A stretch of 64,000 bases of DNA. Origin: DATBRV01 sp036560145. Lineage in GTDB: Bacteria > Myxococcota_A > UBA9160 > SMWR01. The stretch lies in the NCBI GenBank assembly GCA_036560145.1, contig DATBRV010000120.1:102759-166758 (forward strand), in the 5' to 3' direction. Of the stretch, positions 8,272 through 17,159 are shown piece after piece. The position numbers were made by a program, and so were the translations under genes. The notes below the pieces were generated by a model that searched no databases, was not told the origin of the DNA, and worked only from the letters and a program-made list of their open reading frames with translations. How positions within the stretch are numbered: the stretch's first letter is position 1; every line of letters begins with the position of its first letter.

Positions 8272-10667
8272 GCCGGGCCTCGCGGACGCCAGCGGCGCGC
8301 CAGCCAGAGCGCCGCGAGCAGGCTCGCCGCCGCCGCGGCCGCTCCCAGACGGAACGCGCGCGGGCGATAGCGGAACGCCACCTCCCACTCCCCGGGCGGT
8401 AGCGCGACGGCGCGGAACAAGCCGTCGGCCGGCAGGATCTCGGCCGGCTCTCCGTTGCGGGTCGCCGTCCAGTCGGGGTCGAAGCTGTCGGTGAGCACCA
8501 GCCAGGCGGGCGACGCGGCCTGCGCTCGCACGATCACCCGCTCGCTTGCATAGTCGGTGATGCGCGCTTCGCCGGGCGGCTCGCCCGCCGCTGCCGGGCG
8601 CAGCCCCGCCTCCGCCTCCACGATCGCCGTGCGCCGCGGATCGAAATCCGGAGCCAGCAGCTGGCGCAGCGCATCCTCGGGGCCGGCCGCCAGCGCGAGT
8701 CCGGAGACCAGGAACGCGCGCGGCAGCGCGCGCGGATTCGCGTAGATCTCGACCGGCGCGCTGCCCCGATCCGTGGGCACCCGGCATTGCGCGGCGGGCT
8801 CGAGTCCCGCGACCAGCGCCCGCAGCGCGGGCGATCGCGCCGCGGGCCGCGCATCGACGAGCACCGCGCGCACGCCCAGCAGATCGAGCAGGCGTTGGCG
8901 CTCCGGGGTCGGGACGGCCGTCAGGAACCCCATGAACGGGCTCGCTTCGTTCCACGGGCTCGCGTAGCGGGGCGCGCCCCCCGCCTGAAGCGCCGCGAAG
9001 TAGAGCGCGTGGCGACGTGTCACGAGCGGCTCGTAGTGGGTGGCGCTGAAGCCGCCGTGCAGCTCGCCGTCCTTGTCCTTGAGCGCGTAGCTGTCGGGGA
9101 GCGAGAGGCTCAGATGGCGGCCGTGGCTGCCGAGGATCTCGGCCGCGCTCGCATAGCAGCCGGCTCCGGCGAAGGCCGGCGCGGCGTCGCGCGAGGGATG
9201 CAGGAACGGGCTCTCGAATGCGTAAGCGAGCTCCGCGGCGGCGAGCGCCACCACCGCCGCGCGCGCTGCGCGCCCGCCGCTGCGGCCCGCGCGCCAGGCG
9301 GCCAGCGCGAGCACGCCGGCGGCGGCGGCCAGATGGATCCCGGCGTGCGGGAGGAGGCCCGCGAAGTGCGCGGGGCTGAGGCCGTACATCCAGAACCAGC
9401 CCCAGGGATGCGCCGCGCCCGCGAGCCCTCGCGCCAGCCAGCCGCTCGCGATCGCCCAGCCGAGGCCGGCGGCCAGCGCCGCCGCCGCGACCAGCGCCGG
9501 TGTCAGCGCGCGCAGCCGATCCGCCGGAGCCGGCGCAGGCAGCAAGCGGTCGAAGCCGCGCGCAGCGCCCAGCGCCAGCGCGAGCGCGAACAGCGTGACG
9601 AAGCGATCGGGCAGCCGGAAGACGGAGCCGAGCGGAAGCGCGCGGTAGGCGGCGTAGAGCGGCGTCTGCGACCCGAAGCAGAGCAGCACGGCGAGCACCG
9701 CGAGCAGGCTCGCGAAGACCGCCACCCGATCGCGTCCCCACAGACGGAAGCCCGCCGCGAAGCAGAGCAGCGGAATCCAGCCGGCGAACTCGCGCCGGAT
9801 CGGGCCCCGCTCGGGGTTCACCAGGTTGGCCAGGAAGAACGACGGAGGGAGCGGGCCGAAGATCTCGAGCGAGGCGTCCGCCGGCCCGGTCAGCAGCCGC
9901 GTGCTGCGCGCGGCCAACTCGAGCGTGGGCAGCCACTGCGGCGCGGCCAGCCCCGCCGCCAGCGCCGCCGCCAGCGCCAGCGCCAGCAGATGGCGCGCCG
10001 CGAGCCGCGCCCCCCGGCCATCCCGCAGCATCCAGAACGCCTGCCAGAGCGCGAAGGCGGCGACCGCGTGCGCCGTCATCACGAAGGTGTAATCGCGACC
10101 GGCCAGGAATTGGAGCGCCAGACAGGCGCCCAGCGCGAGCGCCAGCCGCAGATCCCCGGTGCGCGCGAGGCGCGCCGTGCAGGCGAGCGCCAGCGGGAGC
10201 CAGGGGAGCGAGTCGATCGCGTTGGTGTGGTAGAGCGCGAAGAGCGTCGCGCCGCCGAGCATGAAGGCGACGGCCCCGAGCCCGGCGCCGGCCGGGCTGC
10301 TGCCGAGCTCCCGGCAGAGCGCGTACGTGAAGACGCCCGCCAGCGCGAGGTGGAGGCCGCCGAGCAGTCCCATCGCAAGACCCGTGGGCAGCAGCGCGTA
10401 GAGCGCGTTCGGCGGATACAGCACGCCGCCCTGGAGCGTGGCGAGGAAGGGCAGGCCTGCGATCTGGTGCGGATCCCAGAGCGGAAGCTCGCCGCGCGCG
10501 AAGGCCGCCCCGGCGTAGGCGTGCCGCGGCAGGAATTCCGCGAAGAGATCGAAGTTGGTGAAGCCGACCAGCGCGTCGCCGGAGAGCAGGTCGAGCCCGA
10601 ACACCGCCGCCGCCGCCGCGACAAGGAGCGGAATCGCGAGGGCGGCGGGACGCCGGCTCGCCGTCAC
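8235..10667 (-). CDS. YfhO-like polytopic membrane protein
   Basis: This is an 810-residue membrane protein with more than ten hydrophobic segments in the first two thirds, a soluble domain of about 200 residues and a last membrane helix before the C-terminus. The layout and the N-terminal region (SGDALVGFTNFDLFAEFLPR, then ELPLWDPHQIAGLPF) resemble the YfhO family, GT-C-type proteins linked to lipid-carrier glycosylation of wall polymers. The GTG start overlaps the upstream methyltransferase stop as GTGA. Third gene of a minus-strand string (11428, 10664, 8235). Function is inferred from family and neighbours only; donor and acceptor are unknown. Confidence 0.78.
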   Translation of the reverse strand: MTASRRPAALAIPLLVAAAAAVFGLDLLSGDALVGFTNFDLFAEFLPRHAYAGAAFARGELPLWDPHQIAGLPFLATLQGGVLYPPNALYALLPTGLAMGLLGGLHLALAGVFTYALCRELGSSPAGAGLGAVAFMLGGATLFALYHTNAIDSLPWLPLALACTARLARTGDLRLALALGACLALQFLAGRDYTFVMTAHAVAAFALWQAFWMLRDGRGARLAARHLLALALAAALAAGLAAPQWLPTLELAARSTRLLTGPADASLEIFGPLPPSFFLANLVNPERGPIRREFAGWIPLLCFAAGFRLWGRDRVAVFASLLAVLAVLLCFGSQTPLYAAYRALPLGSVFRLPDRFVTLFALALALGAARGFDRLLPAPAPADRLRALTPALVAAAALAAGLGWAIASGWLARGLAGAAHPWGWFWMYGLSPAHFAGLLPHAGIHLAAAAGVLALAAWRAGRSGGRAARAAVVALAAAELAYAFESPFLHPSRDAAPAFAGAGCYASAAEILGSHGRHLSLSLPDSYALKDKDGELHGGFSATHYEPLVTRRHALYFAALQAGGAPRYASPWNEASPFMGFLTAVPTPERQRLLDLLGVRAVLVDARPAARSPALRALVAGLEPAAQCRVPTDRGSAPVEIYANPRALPRAFLVSGLALAAGPEDALRQLLAPDFDPRRTAIVEAEAGLRPAAAGEPPGEARITDYASERVIVRAQAASPAWLVLTDSFDPDWTATRNGEPAEILPADGLFRAVALPPGEWEVAFRYRPRAFRLGAAAAAASLLAALWLARRWRPRGPAQGSTIASSSIS

Positions 10668-11431
10668 CGCGCCCTCTGCACCTTCACGACCTGGTATTCC
10701 TTCTTGAGCGAGAGCAGGTCGTAGACCCACCAGGCGAGCCGGACCGCGGGGCCGACCCGGCGACCCTCGGCCTCCTGGAGCTTGAGCCAGCCCGAGCGCT
10801 GCCCCACCTGGCGCGCGGCCAGGATCCGGAAGCCCGCGGCCAGCAACATTTCGTGCAGCGCGCGCCGCGTGAAGTAGGCGACGTGGCCGGTCAGCACGCT
10901 GCCCTGGTTGATCGAGCCGTAGCGACGCTCGCGCGAGCACTCGATCCCGGGCGGCTGGTAGCCGAGCAGCAGCAGGCCCAGGTTGAGGAAGGAATCGAGC
11001 CGCGGGACGTCGATGATTCCGATCCCGCCGGGCTTGAGCACGCGGTGGATCTCCGCCACCAGCCGGTCGGTGGGCAGCACGTGCTCCAGGGTTTCGATAC
11101 ACACGACCACGTCGAAGGCGGCATCCGGATGAGGCAGGGGCGCGCCCGAGTTCAGGTCGAAGGCGACCGCGTCGACGCCCTTGCGGCGCGCCTCCTCGAC
11201 ACCGGCCACGTCGACGCCGAAGACCCGCCGGGTGCCGACGCGCTCCGCGTAGAGCCGGGTCAGGCTGCCCTCGAGGCAGCCCACGTCGAGTAGCGCGGCG
11301 TCCGGCCCCAGCTGCGGAAGCAGCGCGAGGATGGTCTCGACGCGGCGGTCGACGAAGGTCTGGGGCTGGCGCTCCCACAGCTCCTGGTTGTGGCGGGTCA
11401 GCGACGAGGGGCCCTCGGCCACGGGCGTCAC
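10664..11431 (-). CDS. class I SAM-dependent methyltransferase
   Basis: The protein has 255 residues, is soluble and has no signal peptide. The SAM-binding motif I is LLDVGCLEGSLTRLYAE at about residues 45-60; the acidic motif II is FGVDVAGVEEAR. Motif IV/post-motif features (FDVVVCIETLEHVLP and VLKPGGIGIIDVPRL) match the Methyltransf_11/UbiE-like group. It sits between two membrane glycosyltransferase-like genes with 4-base GTGA overlaps at both ends, so a methyltransferase acting on a sugar or lipid-linked sugar made by this gene set is the natural inference. The GTG start is set by the overlap with the upstream stop. Confidence 0.88.
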   Translation of the reverse strand: MTPVAEGPSSLTRHNQELWERQPQTFVDRRVETILALLPQLGPDAALLDVGCLEGSLTRLYAERVGTRRVFGVDVAGVEEARRKGVDAVAFDLNSGAPLPHPDAAFDVVVCIETLEHVLPTDRLVAEIHRVLKPGGIGIIDVPRLDSFLNLGLLLLGYQPPGIECSRERRYGSINQGSVLTGHVAYFTRRALHEMLLAAGFRILAARQVGQRSGWLKLQEAEGRRVGPAVRLAWWVYDLLSLKKEYQVVKVQRAR

Positions 11432-13065
11432 CGCCGCCGCTGGGGCGGCGCCCCCGGCCGCTTGCGCGGCGCCGTCTGCATGGTCCGGCCCTTGCCGGTG
11501 AGATCCTCGACCACCGGCTCCTCGCCGGGGCGGTTCGGCCGCAGGAAGGCGATCTCGTCGTCGAAGGCGTGCATCTCGTAGCGGGTCAGCACCCATTTCA
11601 CGACCCGCGGCGCAAACCGGCGGATCGATCGCTCGGGCATCGCGTCGAAGACCCGCAGCGGCCAGAGCACCAGCACCGGGGGAGTCGCTTCCAGCCGTTT
11701 CAGGAAGAGCATCTCCTCCTCCTCGTCGACGAAGGTCCCGGGCATCACCACGTCGCGGTAGCCGGGGCCGAGCCGGCCGGTGGCCACCAGCAGCATCGGA
11801 GAAGCCGTGAGATCCAGGACCGTCTCCTCGGGCTTCGACCACGCGAGGATCTTGTCGATCCGCTTCTGCTGGGTCCAGGTGATCGACTGCGTGGACGTCG
11901 CCAGCAGGTTCGCGAACGGGAAGCGGAAGACCATGTCCACACCGAGGAGGGTCACCCACAGCGCGCATCCGCCGATCACGAACGCCGTCGCCGCGCCGCG
12001 CACGGGCCAGAACCGGTAGACACGGTGGGCGGCAAGGGCCAGCAACAGACAGACCGGGGGAATCGCCGAATCCAGGTGGGGCTCGTCGGCACGACCGTAG
12101 GAGCGGACGAAATAGATGCCGCCCCAGACGACGGTGGCGAGCAGCAGCGGGGCCTCGAAGCTCCGGCCTCCGCGGATCGCGCGCAGCAGGCGCGATCCGA
12201 GCCAGAGCGCAAAGACCAGATACAGGGCCGCGTAGAGCCGAAACTCGAGGTTGACGAAGAAGAACACCAGCTCGAAGCGGCTGAAGTCGGCTGGCAGCCT
12301 CAGCTCCGGAACCGGAAGCGCCTGCAGCATTTCGAGGGGATGGATGGCCGCTTCGTAGAAGAATCGCGGGAGGCCCACCGTCGAGCCGAACCAGATCAAC
12401 ACCGGCAGCCCCACGATCAGGCCACCGCCGGCGTACCAGAGCCCATCGCGCAACCAGATCCGCGGCGAGCGGTCCGCGGTGATCACGCCGAGCGTCAGCC
12501 CGACCACCAGCGCCGAGGCGGGGTCGTAGCGAAAGTAGAAGCCCAGGCCGGTCGCGAAGCCCGCCGCCAGCATCCAGCGCGGGTTGCCGGTCACGAGGCG
12601 CCGATCGAAGGCCAGCAGCGCCAGCACGCAGAAGACCAGGTATCGGTATCCGTAGATGGCGTGCATCATGTGCGTGCGGGGCGCCGCCACCGCCAGCAAG
12701 AGGGCGCCCAGCAGCGCGAAGCTGGGCGGCATCAGGCGCCGGCCCAGCGCGTACATGGCGACCACCAGCGCGACCGCGAAGGCTCCATAGATGATGCGGG
12801 TGATCTCGATCCCTGGCGGGGCCAGCCAGGCGCCGAGCCAGGCCGGCAGCACGTGCCCGGGCGGAAAGACCCAGAGCACGTCGTCGTAGAGGGTGCCGCC
12901 CGCGTGCATCTGCATGGCGGCGTAGAGCGGCCAGCCCTCGTCGCGGACGTTCAAGCCCCGCCGGATGAATCGAGACTCGTAGAAGCCGCTGACCACGATC
13001 AGGATCGCGAGGTGTGAGGCCCAGGTGGCTGCCGGTACGAAGCGGCGGAGAGACGAAGGTCGCAA
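11428..13065 (-). CDS. polytopic membrane protein, GT-C-like
   Basis: A membrane protein of about 545 residues with roughly ten hydrophobic segments and a soluble C-terminal part. After the first segment lies LNVRDEGWPLYAAMQ, the DEG acidic motif shared with three other proteins in the window. The C-terminus is Arg/Pro-rich. The start is uncertain: TTG 13065 has a GCAGGG sequence about nine bases upstream and leaves a short basic N-terminus before the first membrane helix; GTG 13134 is the alternative. It is first gene of the three-gene minus string and diverges from the 2OG-oxygenase operon across about 208 non-coding bases, so its promoter probably lies there. Confidence 0.72.
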   Translation of the reverse strand: MRPSSLRRFVPAATWASHLAILIVVSGFYESRFIRRGLNVRDEGWPLYAAMQMHAGGTLYDDVLWVFPPGHVLPAWLGAWLAPPGIEITRIIYGAFAVALVVAMYALGRRLMPPSFALLGALLLAVAAPRTHMMHAIYGYRYLVFCVLALLAFDRRLVTGNPRWMLAAGFATGLGFYFRYDPASALVVGLTLGVITADRSPRIWLRDGLWYAGGGLIVGLPVLIWFGSTVGLPRFFYEAAIHPLEMLQALPVPELRLPADFSRFELVFFFVNLEFRLYAALYLVFALWLGSRLLRAIRGGRSFEAPLLLATVVWGGIYFVRSYGRADEPHLDSAIPPVCLLLALAAHRVYRFWPVRGAATAFVIGGCALWVTLLGVDMVFRFPFANLLATSTQSITWTQQKRIDKILAWSKPEETVLDLTASPMLLVATGRLGPGYRDVVMPGTFVDEEEEMLFLKRLEATPPVLVLWPLRVFDAMPERSIRRFAPRVVKWVLTRYEMHAFDDEIAFLRPNRPGEEPVVEDLTGKGRTMQTAPRKRPGAPPQRRR

Positions 13066-13167
13066 CGAGGGCCACCCTGCGGAGGATCGCGGCGGCGGGT
13101 CCGCAGCGCGCGCACAGATTACCAGCGGCGACACGATCTGGACCAGGGGGAAAGCCCCGCGCCTCGC

Positions 13168-13197
13168 TTGACCGCTTTCTCGGGCGTCGAGTAGAAT
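13168..13197 (+). promoter_or_regulatory. putative sigma70-type promoter of the nine-gene operon
   Basis: TTGACC at 13168-13173 and TAGAAT at 13192-13197 are separated by 18 bases. Each hexamer matches the consensus at five of six positions, which is unusual in such GC-rich DNA. The pair lies in the 208-base gap between the divergent genes and ends 76 bases before the ATG at 13274. It is the only good candidate upstream of the operon that runs to 26181. No operator or riboswitch structure is evident around it. Confidence 0.55.
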
Positions 13198-13273
13198 CGA
13201 TCCGGATTCCAGCCAGATAGGCCACGCAACCCGCAGCCGGAAACCGGCGGTCGAGAACGGACAGCCAAGCGCA

Positions 13274-14137
13274 ATGACGAGCGCAAACACCCAATCGCAG
13301 GGGGTTTCGCAGCCGGCCGCCGAGCCCCTGGACTTCGGCCGCCTGGAGGCGCTCGCCGAGAGCCTGCGCGACGAGTTCCGCGGTGCGCGGCCCTTCCCGC
13401 ACGTGGTGATCGAGGAATTCCTTCCGCAGGCGACCGCGGACCGGGTGCGCGCGGAGTTCGAGGAGACCCGCGAGGGTTGGGACCTCTATCACCACTACAA
13501 CGAGAACAAGCTCGCCGTCTCCAGCCTGGATCCGCTGGGCCCGCACACCCGCGCGCTCTTCGACGCGCTCCAATCGCGCCGCTTCGTCGATCTGGTCGAG
13601 CGCCTGACCGGCATCGAGGATCTGGTCTCCGACCCGGACCTCGACGGCGCCGGTCTGCACAAGATCGAGCCCGGCGGCTTCCTCAACGTCCACACGGATT
13701 TCCTGGCGCACGGCAAGAACCGGACCTGGAGCCGCCAGGTGAACCTGCTGCTCTACTTCAACCGCGGCTGGCGGCCGGAGTGGAACGGAGACCTCGAGCT
13801 CTGGGACGCGGACGTGACGCGCTGCGAGCGCTCGATCGCGCCGCTCTTCAACCGCTGCGTCCTCTTCCACACCGCCGAGAAGTCCTATCACGGGCACCCG
13901 CATCGCCTCGCCTGCCCGGAGGGGGAGACGCGCAAGTCGATCGCCCTGTACTACTTCCGGGACGAGGGCGCCGCGCGCGCGGTCAGCTCCACGCACTACC
14001 ACGCGCTCCCGGGCGATCCGCTCCTCAAGCGGTGGCTGGTGGCCGCGGATCGCGGGCTCCTGCGCGCGTACTCGATCGCGAAGCGCTACACGGGGCTCTC
14101 GAACCAGCTGGCGAGCCGCATCCTCAAGCGCTTTTGA
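13274..14137 (+). CDS. 2-oxoglutarate/Fe(II)-dependent oxygenase
   Basis: The protein has 287 residues, is soluble and has no signal peptide. It carries the double-stranded beta-helix signature of the 2OG-FeII_Oxy_3 group: the metal ligands His140 and Asp142 in NVHTDF, a distal His206 in SYHGHPH, and an Arg near residue 220 in RKSIALYYF that should hold the 2-oxoglutarate carboxylate. NLLLYFNRGW and WNGDLELWD are also typical. Such enzymes hydroxylate or oxidise small molecules, sugars or peptides; here the neighbours suggest a glycan or lipid-linked precursor. It is first gene of the operon, with the promoter candidate about 80 bases upstream. The next gene follows after 16 bases. Confidence 0.9.
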   Translation: MTSANTQSQGVSQPAAEPLDFGRLEALAESLRDEFRGARPFPHVVIEEFLPQATADRVRAEFEETREGWDLYHHYNENKLAVSSLDPLGPHTRALFDALQSRRFVDLVERLTGIEDLVSDPDLDGAGLHKIEPGGFLNVHTDFLAHGKNRTWSRQVNLLLYFNRGWRPEWNGDLELWDADVTRCERSIAPLFNRCVLFHTAEKSYHGHPHRLACPEGETRKSIALYYFRDEGAARAVSSTHYHALPGDPLLKRWLVAADRGLLRAYSIAKRYTGLSNQLASRILKRF

Positions 14138-14153
14138 CCGTCCGGCGGAGGGC

Positions 14154-15704
14154 GTGAGCTCGTCGCAGCGAGGTGTCGGAACGCGGGTCGACGAGCAGAT
14201 CGTCCAGGCCCTCGACCAACGCCGCGCGGAGCTCGCCGGCGATCCCCCCGCGATCGGGCTCTTCCTGTTCGGATGCGCGGACCGCGAGCGGCTGCGCGAG
14301 ACGCTCGCGCGTGTCCCGGCGGCCGCCGCCGGCTGGCTGCGCGAGGTGGTGGTGGTGCCCGCACCCACCGCCGGTCTCTCGCTGGGGGACGTCGAGGTCC
14401 TCGCCAAGGAATCCGGCCTTCCGGTGCGGCTGCACCGCGACCCGCGCGATTCGGGCTACGGCGGCGCGCGCCGCGCGGCCTTCGAGTACGCGCTGGTCCG
14501 CGGCTTCGACTGCGTGATCCAGATGCGGGGCGACGGAGTCCACCCGCCGGAGGCCCTGCCGGCCTTGTTGCACGCCGCGCTCGCGGACGGCCAGCGCGTG
14601 GTGATCGCGTCGCGGCTGGTGGACCGCGTCGAAACGCTCCGCGCGGGAATGACGCTGGCGCGGCTGGCGGCCCACGCGCTCGCGACCGGTTTCCAGAACC
14701 GCGCGCTCGGGCTCGCGCTGCGCGACTATCACTCGAGCTACCGCCTGTACGCGGCGAGCGTGCTGCGCGCAATCCCCTTCCAGCTGAACGCCACCGACCG
14801 CCGCTTCGAGACGCAGATCCTGATCCAGTGCCGGGCCCTGGGCGTGCCCCTCTGCGAGGTGCCGGTGCTGCCGGCCTGGAAGGAGTACGGCGACGGCTAC
14901 CACGGGCTCCGCGAGGTGATCCGCGGCTGCGTCACGGCCGTCGACTACCGGCTGCACCAGATGCACGTCACGCGGCGGGGCTGCTTCTTCGTGGAGCAGG
15001 ACGTCCACTACACGCTGAAGCGCAGCCCCACCGGCTCCCACATGCAGATCGTCGCCTCGATCCGGCCCGGAAGCCGCGTGCTCGACCTCGGCTGCTCGCA
15101 GGGTCTGCTGGCCGGCCCGCTGCGCGAGAAGGGCGTCCGCATGGTGGGCGTGGATTCGGGCCCCCCGGAGCGGCTCTCCGCCGAGCTCGAGGCCTATCAC
15201 CAGCGGGACCTGGAGCAGCCGCTCGAGCTCCCGCTCGGCCGGGTCTTCGACTACGTGGTGGTGGCGGACGTGATCGAGCACCTGCGCCAGCGCACGCAGC
15301 TGATGCGCAGCGCGCGGCGCTTCCTCAAGGAGGACGGGCGCCTGATCATCTCGACGCCGAACGTCGCGCTCTGGTTCTACCGCCTCTCGCTGCTGGCGGG
15401 GCGCTTCGAGTACGGACCGCGCGGCGTTCTCGATGAGACCCACGTGCGGCTCTACACCGGCGCGAGCTTCCGGCGCGAAGTAGAACGTGCCGGCTTCCAG
15501 GTGATCCGCCAGCGTGTCACGGCCCTGCCCTTCGAGGTGGTCTTCCAGTCGACCGGCCGCAGCCGCCTGGTGCGGACGATCGCCGAGGCCTACCACCTGC
15601 TGGCGCGCGCCTGGCCCTCGCTCTTCGCCTACCAGTTCATCCTGGAAGCGGAGATCATCACGCTCGACCAGGAGGCGACCGCGCCGCCGGGCTACGTCGA
15701 ATAG
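14154..15704 (+). CDS. bifunctional family 2 glycosyltransferase / SAM methyltransferase fusion
   Basis: A 516-residue two-domain protein. Residues about 1-265 resemble dolichol-phosphate-mannose-synthase-like GT-A transferases (DSGYGGARRAAFEYAL, later DRRFETQILIQC). The expected D-x-D metal motif reads M-R-G-D-G at 124-128, so the first Asp is Arg. Residues about 295-516 are a class I methyltransferase with VLDLGCSQG at 309-317 and VVVADVIEHL. The fusion suggests that sugar addition and methylation act on the same product, or that the degenerate GT domain only binds substrate. GTG start, 16 bases after the oxygenase; the stop touches the ATG of the MBOAT gene (TAGATG). Confidence 0.85.
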   Translation: MSSSQRGVGTRVDEQIVQALDQRRAELAGDPPAIGLFLFGCADRERLRETLARVPAAAAGWLREVVVVPAPTAGLSLGDVEVLAKESGLPVRLHRDPRDSGYGGARRAAFEYALVRGFDCVIQMRGDGVHPPEALPALLHAALADGQRVVIASRLVDRVETLRAGMTLARLAAHALATGFQNRALGLALRDYHSSYRLYAASVLRAIPFQLNATDRRFETQILIQCRALGVPLCEVPVLPAWKEYGDGYHGLREVIRGCVTAVDYRLHQMHVTRRGCFFVEQDVHYTLKRSPTGSHMQIVASIRPGSRVLDLGCSQGLLAGPLREKGVRMVGVDSGPPERLSAELEAYHQRDLEQPLELPLGRVFDYVVVADVIEHLRQRTQLMRSARRFLKEDGRLIISTPNVALWFYRLSLLAGRFEYGPRGVLDETHVRLYTGASFRREVERAGFQVIRQRVTALPFEVVFQSTGRSRLVRTIAEAYHLLARAWPSLFAYQFILEAEIITLDQEATAPPGYVE

Positions 15705-17153
15705 ATGGTCTTCAGCTCGGTCATCTTCCTGTTCTGCTTCCTGCCGCTGGTGCTCGCGGCCTACTGGATCGCGCCGCGGCGCGCGCGCAACACCCTCCTG
15801 CTCGTCGCCAGCCTGATCTTCTACGCCTGGGGGGAGGTTTTCTACGTCGGCGTGATGCTGGCGTCGATCGCGATGAACTACCTGTTCGGGCGGTGGGTGG
15901 ACGGGGCGCGCGGCGGCCGCGGCGAGCGGCAGGCGCTGGCGATCGCAGTGGCCGCCAACCTGGGTCTGCTCGGCTGGTTCAAGTACGCGAACTTCCTGGT
16001 CGAGAACGCGAACCGACTGCTCAGCGGCCAGCCCGGTTCGCCGCTCGAGCTAGCGCCCGTGCATCTGCCGCTCGGCATCTCCTTCTTCACCTTCCATGCG
16101 CTCTCTTACCTGATCGACGTGCGCCGAGGCGTGAGCCCGGCCATGCGCAATCCCGTCGACATGGCGCTCTACATCGCGCTGTTTCCCCAGCTGATCGCGG
16201 GGCCGATCATCCGCTTCCACGACATCGCAGCCGAGATCGTGAGCCGGCAGCCCCGGATCGCCGACGTCGCGTCGGGGATCCGGCGCTTCGTGATCGGCCT
16301 CGGCAAGAAGGTCCTGATCGCGAACGTGGTGGGCCGCGTGGCGGATTCGATCTTCGAGATCCCGACCGGCGAGCTGACGCCCGGCCTCGCCTGGCTGGGC
16401 GCGCTCAGCTACGCCCTCCAGATCTACTTCGACTTCTCCGGCTACTCGGACATGGCGATCGGCCTCGGCCGCATCTTCGGCTTCCACTTCCTCGAGAACT
16501 TCAACTTCCCCTATGTGTCGCGTTCGGTGACGGAGTTCTGGCGGCGCTGGCACATCTCGCTCTCCAACTGGTTCCGCGACTACCTCTACGTCCCGCTGGG
16601 CGGCAACCGGGGCGGCGCGGCCCGGACCTACCGGAATCTGCTGACCGTCTTCCTGCTCTGCGGCCTCTGGCACGGGGCGAGCTGGAGCTTCGTCCTCTGG
16701 GGGCTCTACCACGGGAGCTTCCTGGTGCTGGAGCGCGGCTTCCGGGGGCGAAACTTCCGTGTGTGGAGTCCGCTGGCGCATGCGGCAACCCTGCTGGCGG
16801 TGCTGATCGGATGGGTGATCTTCCGCGCCGAGACGCTGCCCCAGGCCGGGGCGTTCCTCGCGGCCATGGCCGGCCAGGCGTCCGGAACCGGGCGCGAGTG
16901 GTACCTCGCGATGTACCTCGATCCCGTCTTCGGGATGGCCTTCGCCGCGGGGGCGGTCGGATCGATCCCCTGGCTGCCGGCGCTGGTCCGGGCCTGGCAG
17001 GCCGCCGCCCTGCGCGCGCAAGGAGGACGGCGCGCGGCGATCGAGGCGCTGGGCCAGCTCGCCGCCTTCGCCGCGCTCGCCGCCATTGGGCTCGTCTCGG
17101 CGATGCAGCTCTCGATCGCGACACACAACCCTTTCATCTACTTCCGGTTCTAG
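15705..17153 (+). CDS. AlgI-like MBOAT O-acyltransferase
   Basis: This is a 482-residue polytopic membrane protein of the MBOAT family. It opens with MVFSSVIFLFCFLPLVLA and contains FYAWGE, GWFKYANF, SFFTFHALSYLIDVRRG and YFDFSGYSDMAIGLGR, all hallmarks of the AlgI/DltB group. The catalytic His323 lies in LWHGASWSF, with a second His about 18 residues later in LYHGSF. AlgI-type proteins pass acyl groups, usually acetyl, across the membrane to a periplasmic partner that loads polysaccharide. The next gene encodes exactly such a partner. The ATG directly follows the previous stop, so the genes must be cotranscribed. Alginate genes are absent, so the acceptor is another glycan. Confidence 0.95.
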   Translation: MVFSSVIFLFCFLPLVLAAYWIAPRRARNTLLLVASLIFYAWGEVFYVGVMLASIAMNYLFGRWVDGARGGRGERQALAIAVAANLGLLGWFKYANFLVENANRLLSGQPGSPLELAPVHLPLGISFFTFHALSYLIDVRRGVSPAMRNPVDMALYIALFPQLIAGPIIRFHDIAAEIVSRQPRIADVASGIRRFVIGLGKKVLIANVVGRVADSIFEIPTGELTPGLAWLGALSYALQIYFDFSGYSDMAIGLGRIFGFHFLENFNFPYVSRSVTEFWRRWHISLSNWFRDYLYVPLGGNRGGAARTYRNLLTVFLLCGLWHGASWSFVLWGLYHGSFLVLERGFRGRNFRVWSPLAHAATLLAVLIGWVIFRAETLPQAGAFLAAMAGQASGTGREWYLAMYLDPVFGMAFAAGAVGSIPWLPALVRAWQAAALRAQGGRRAAIEALGQLAAFAALAAIGLVSAMQLSIATHNPFIYFRF

Positions 17154-17159
17154 GCTTCC

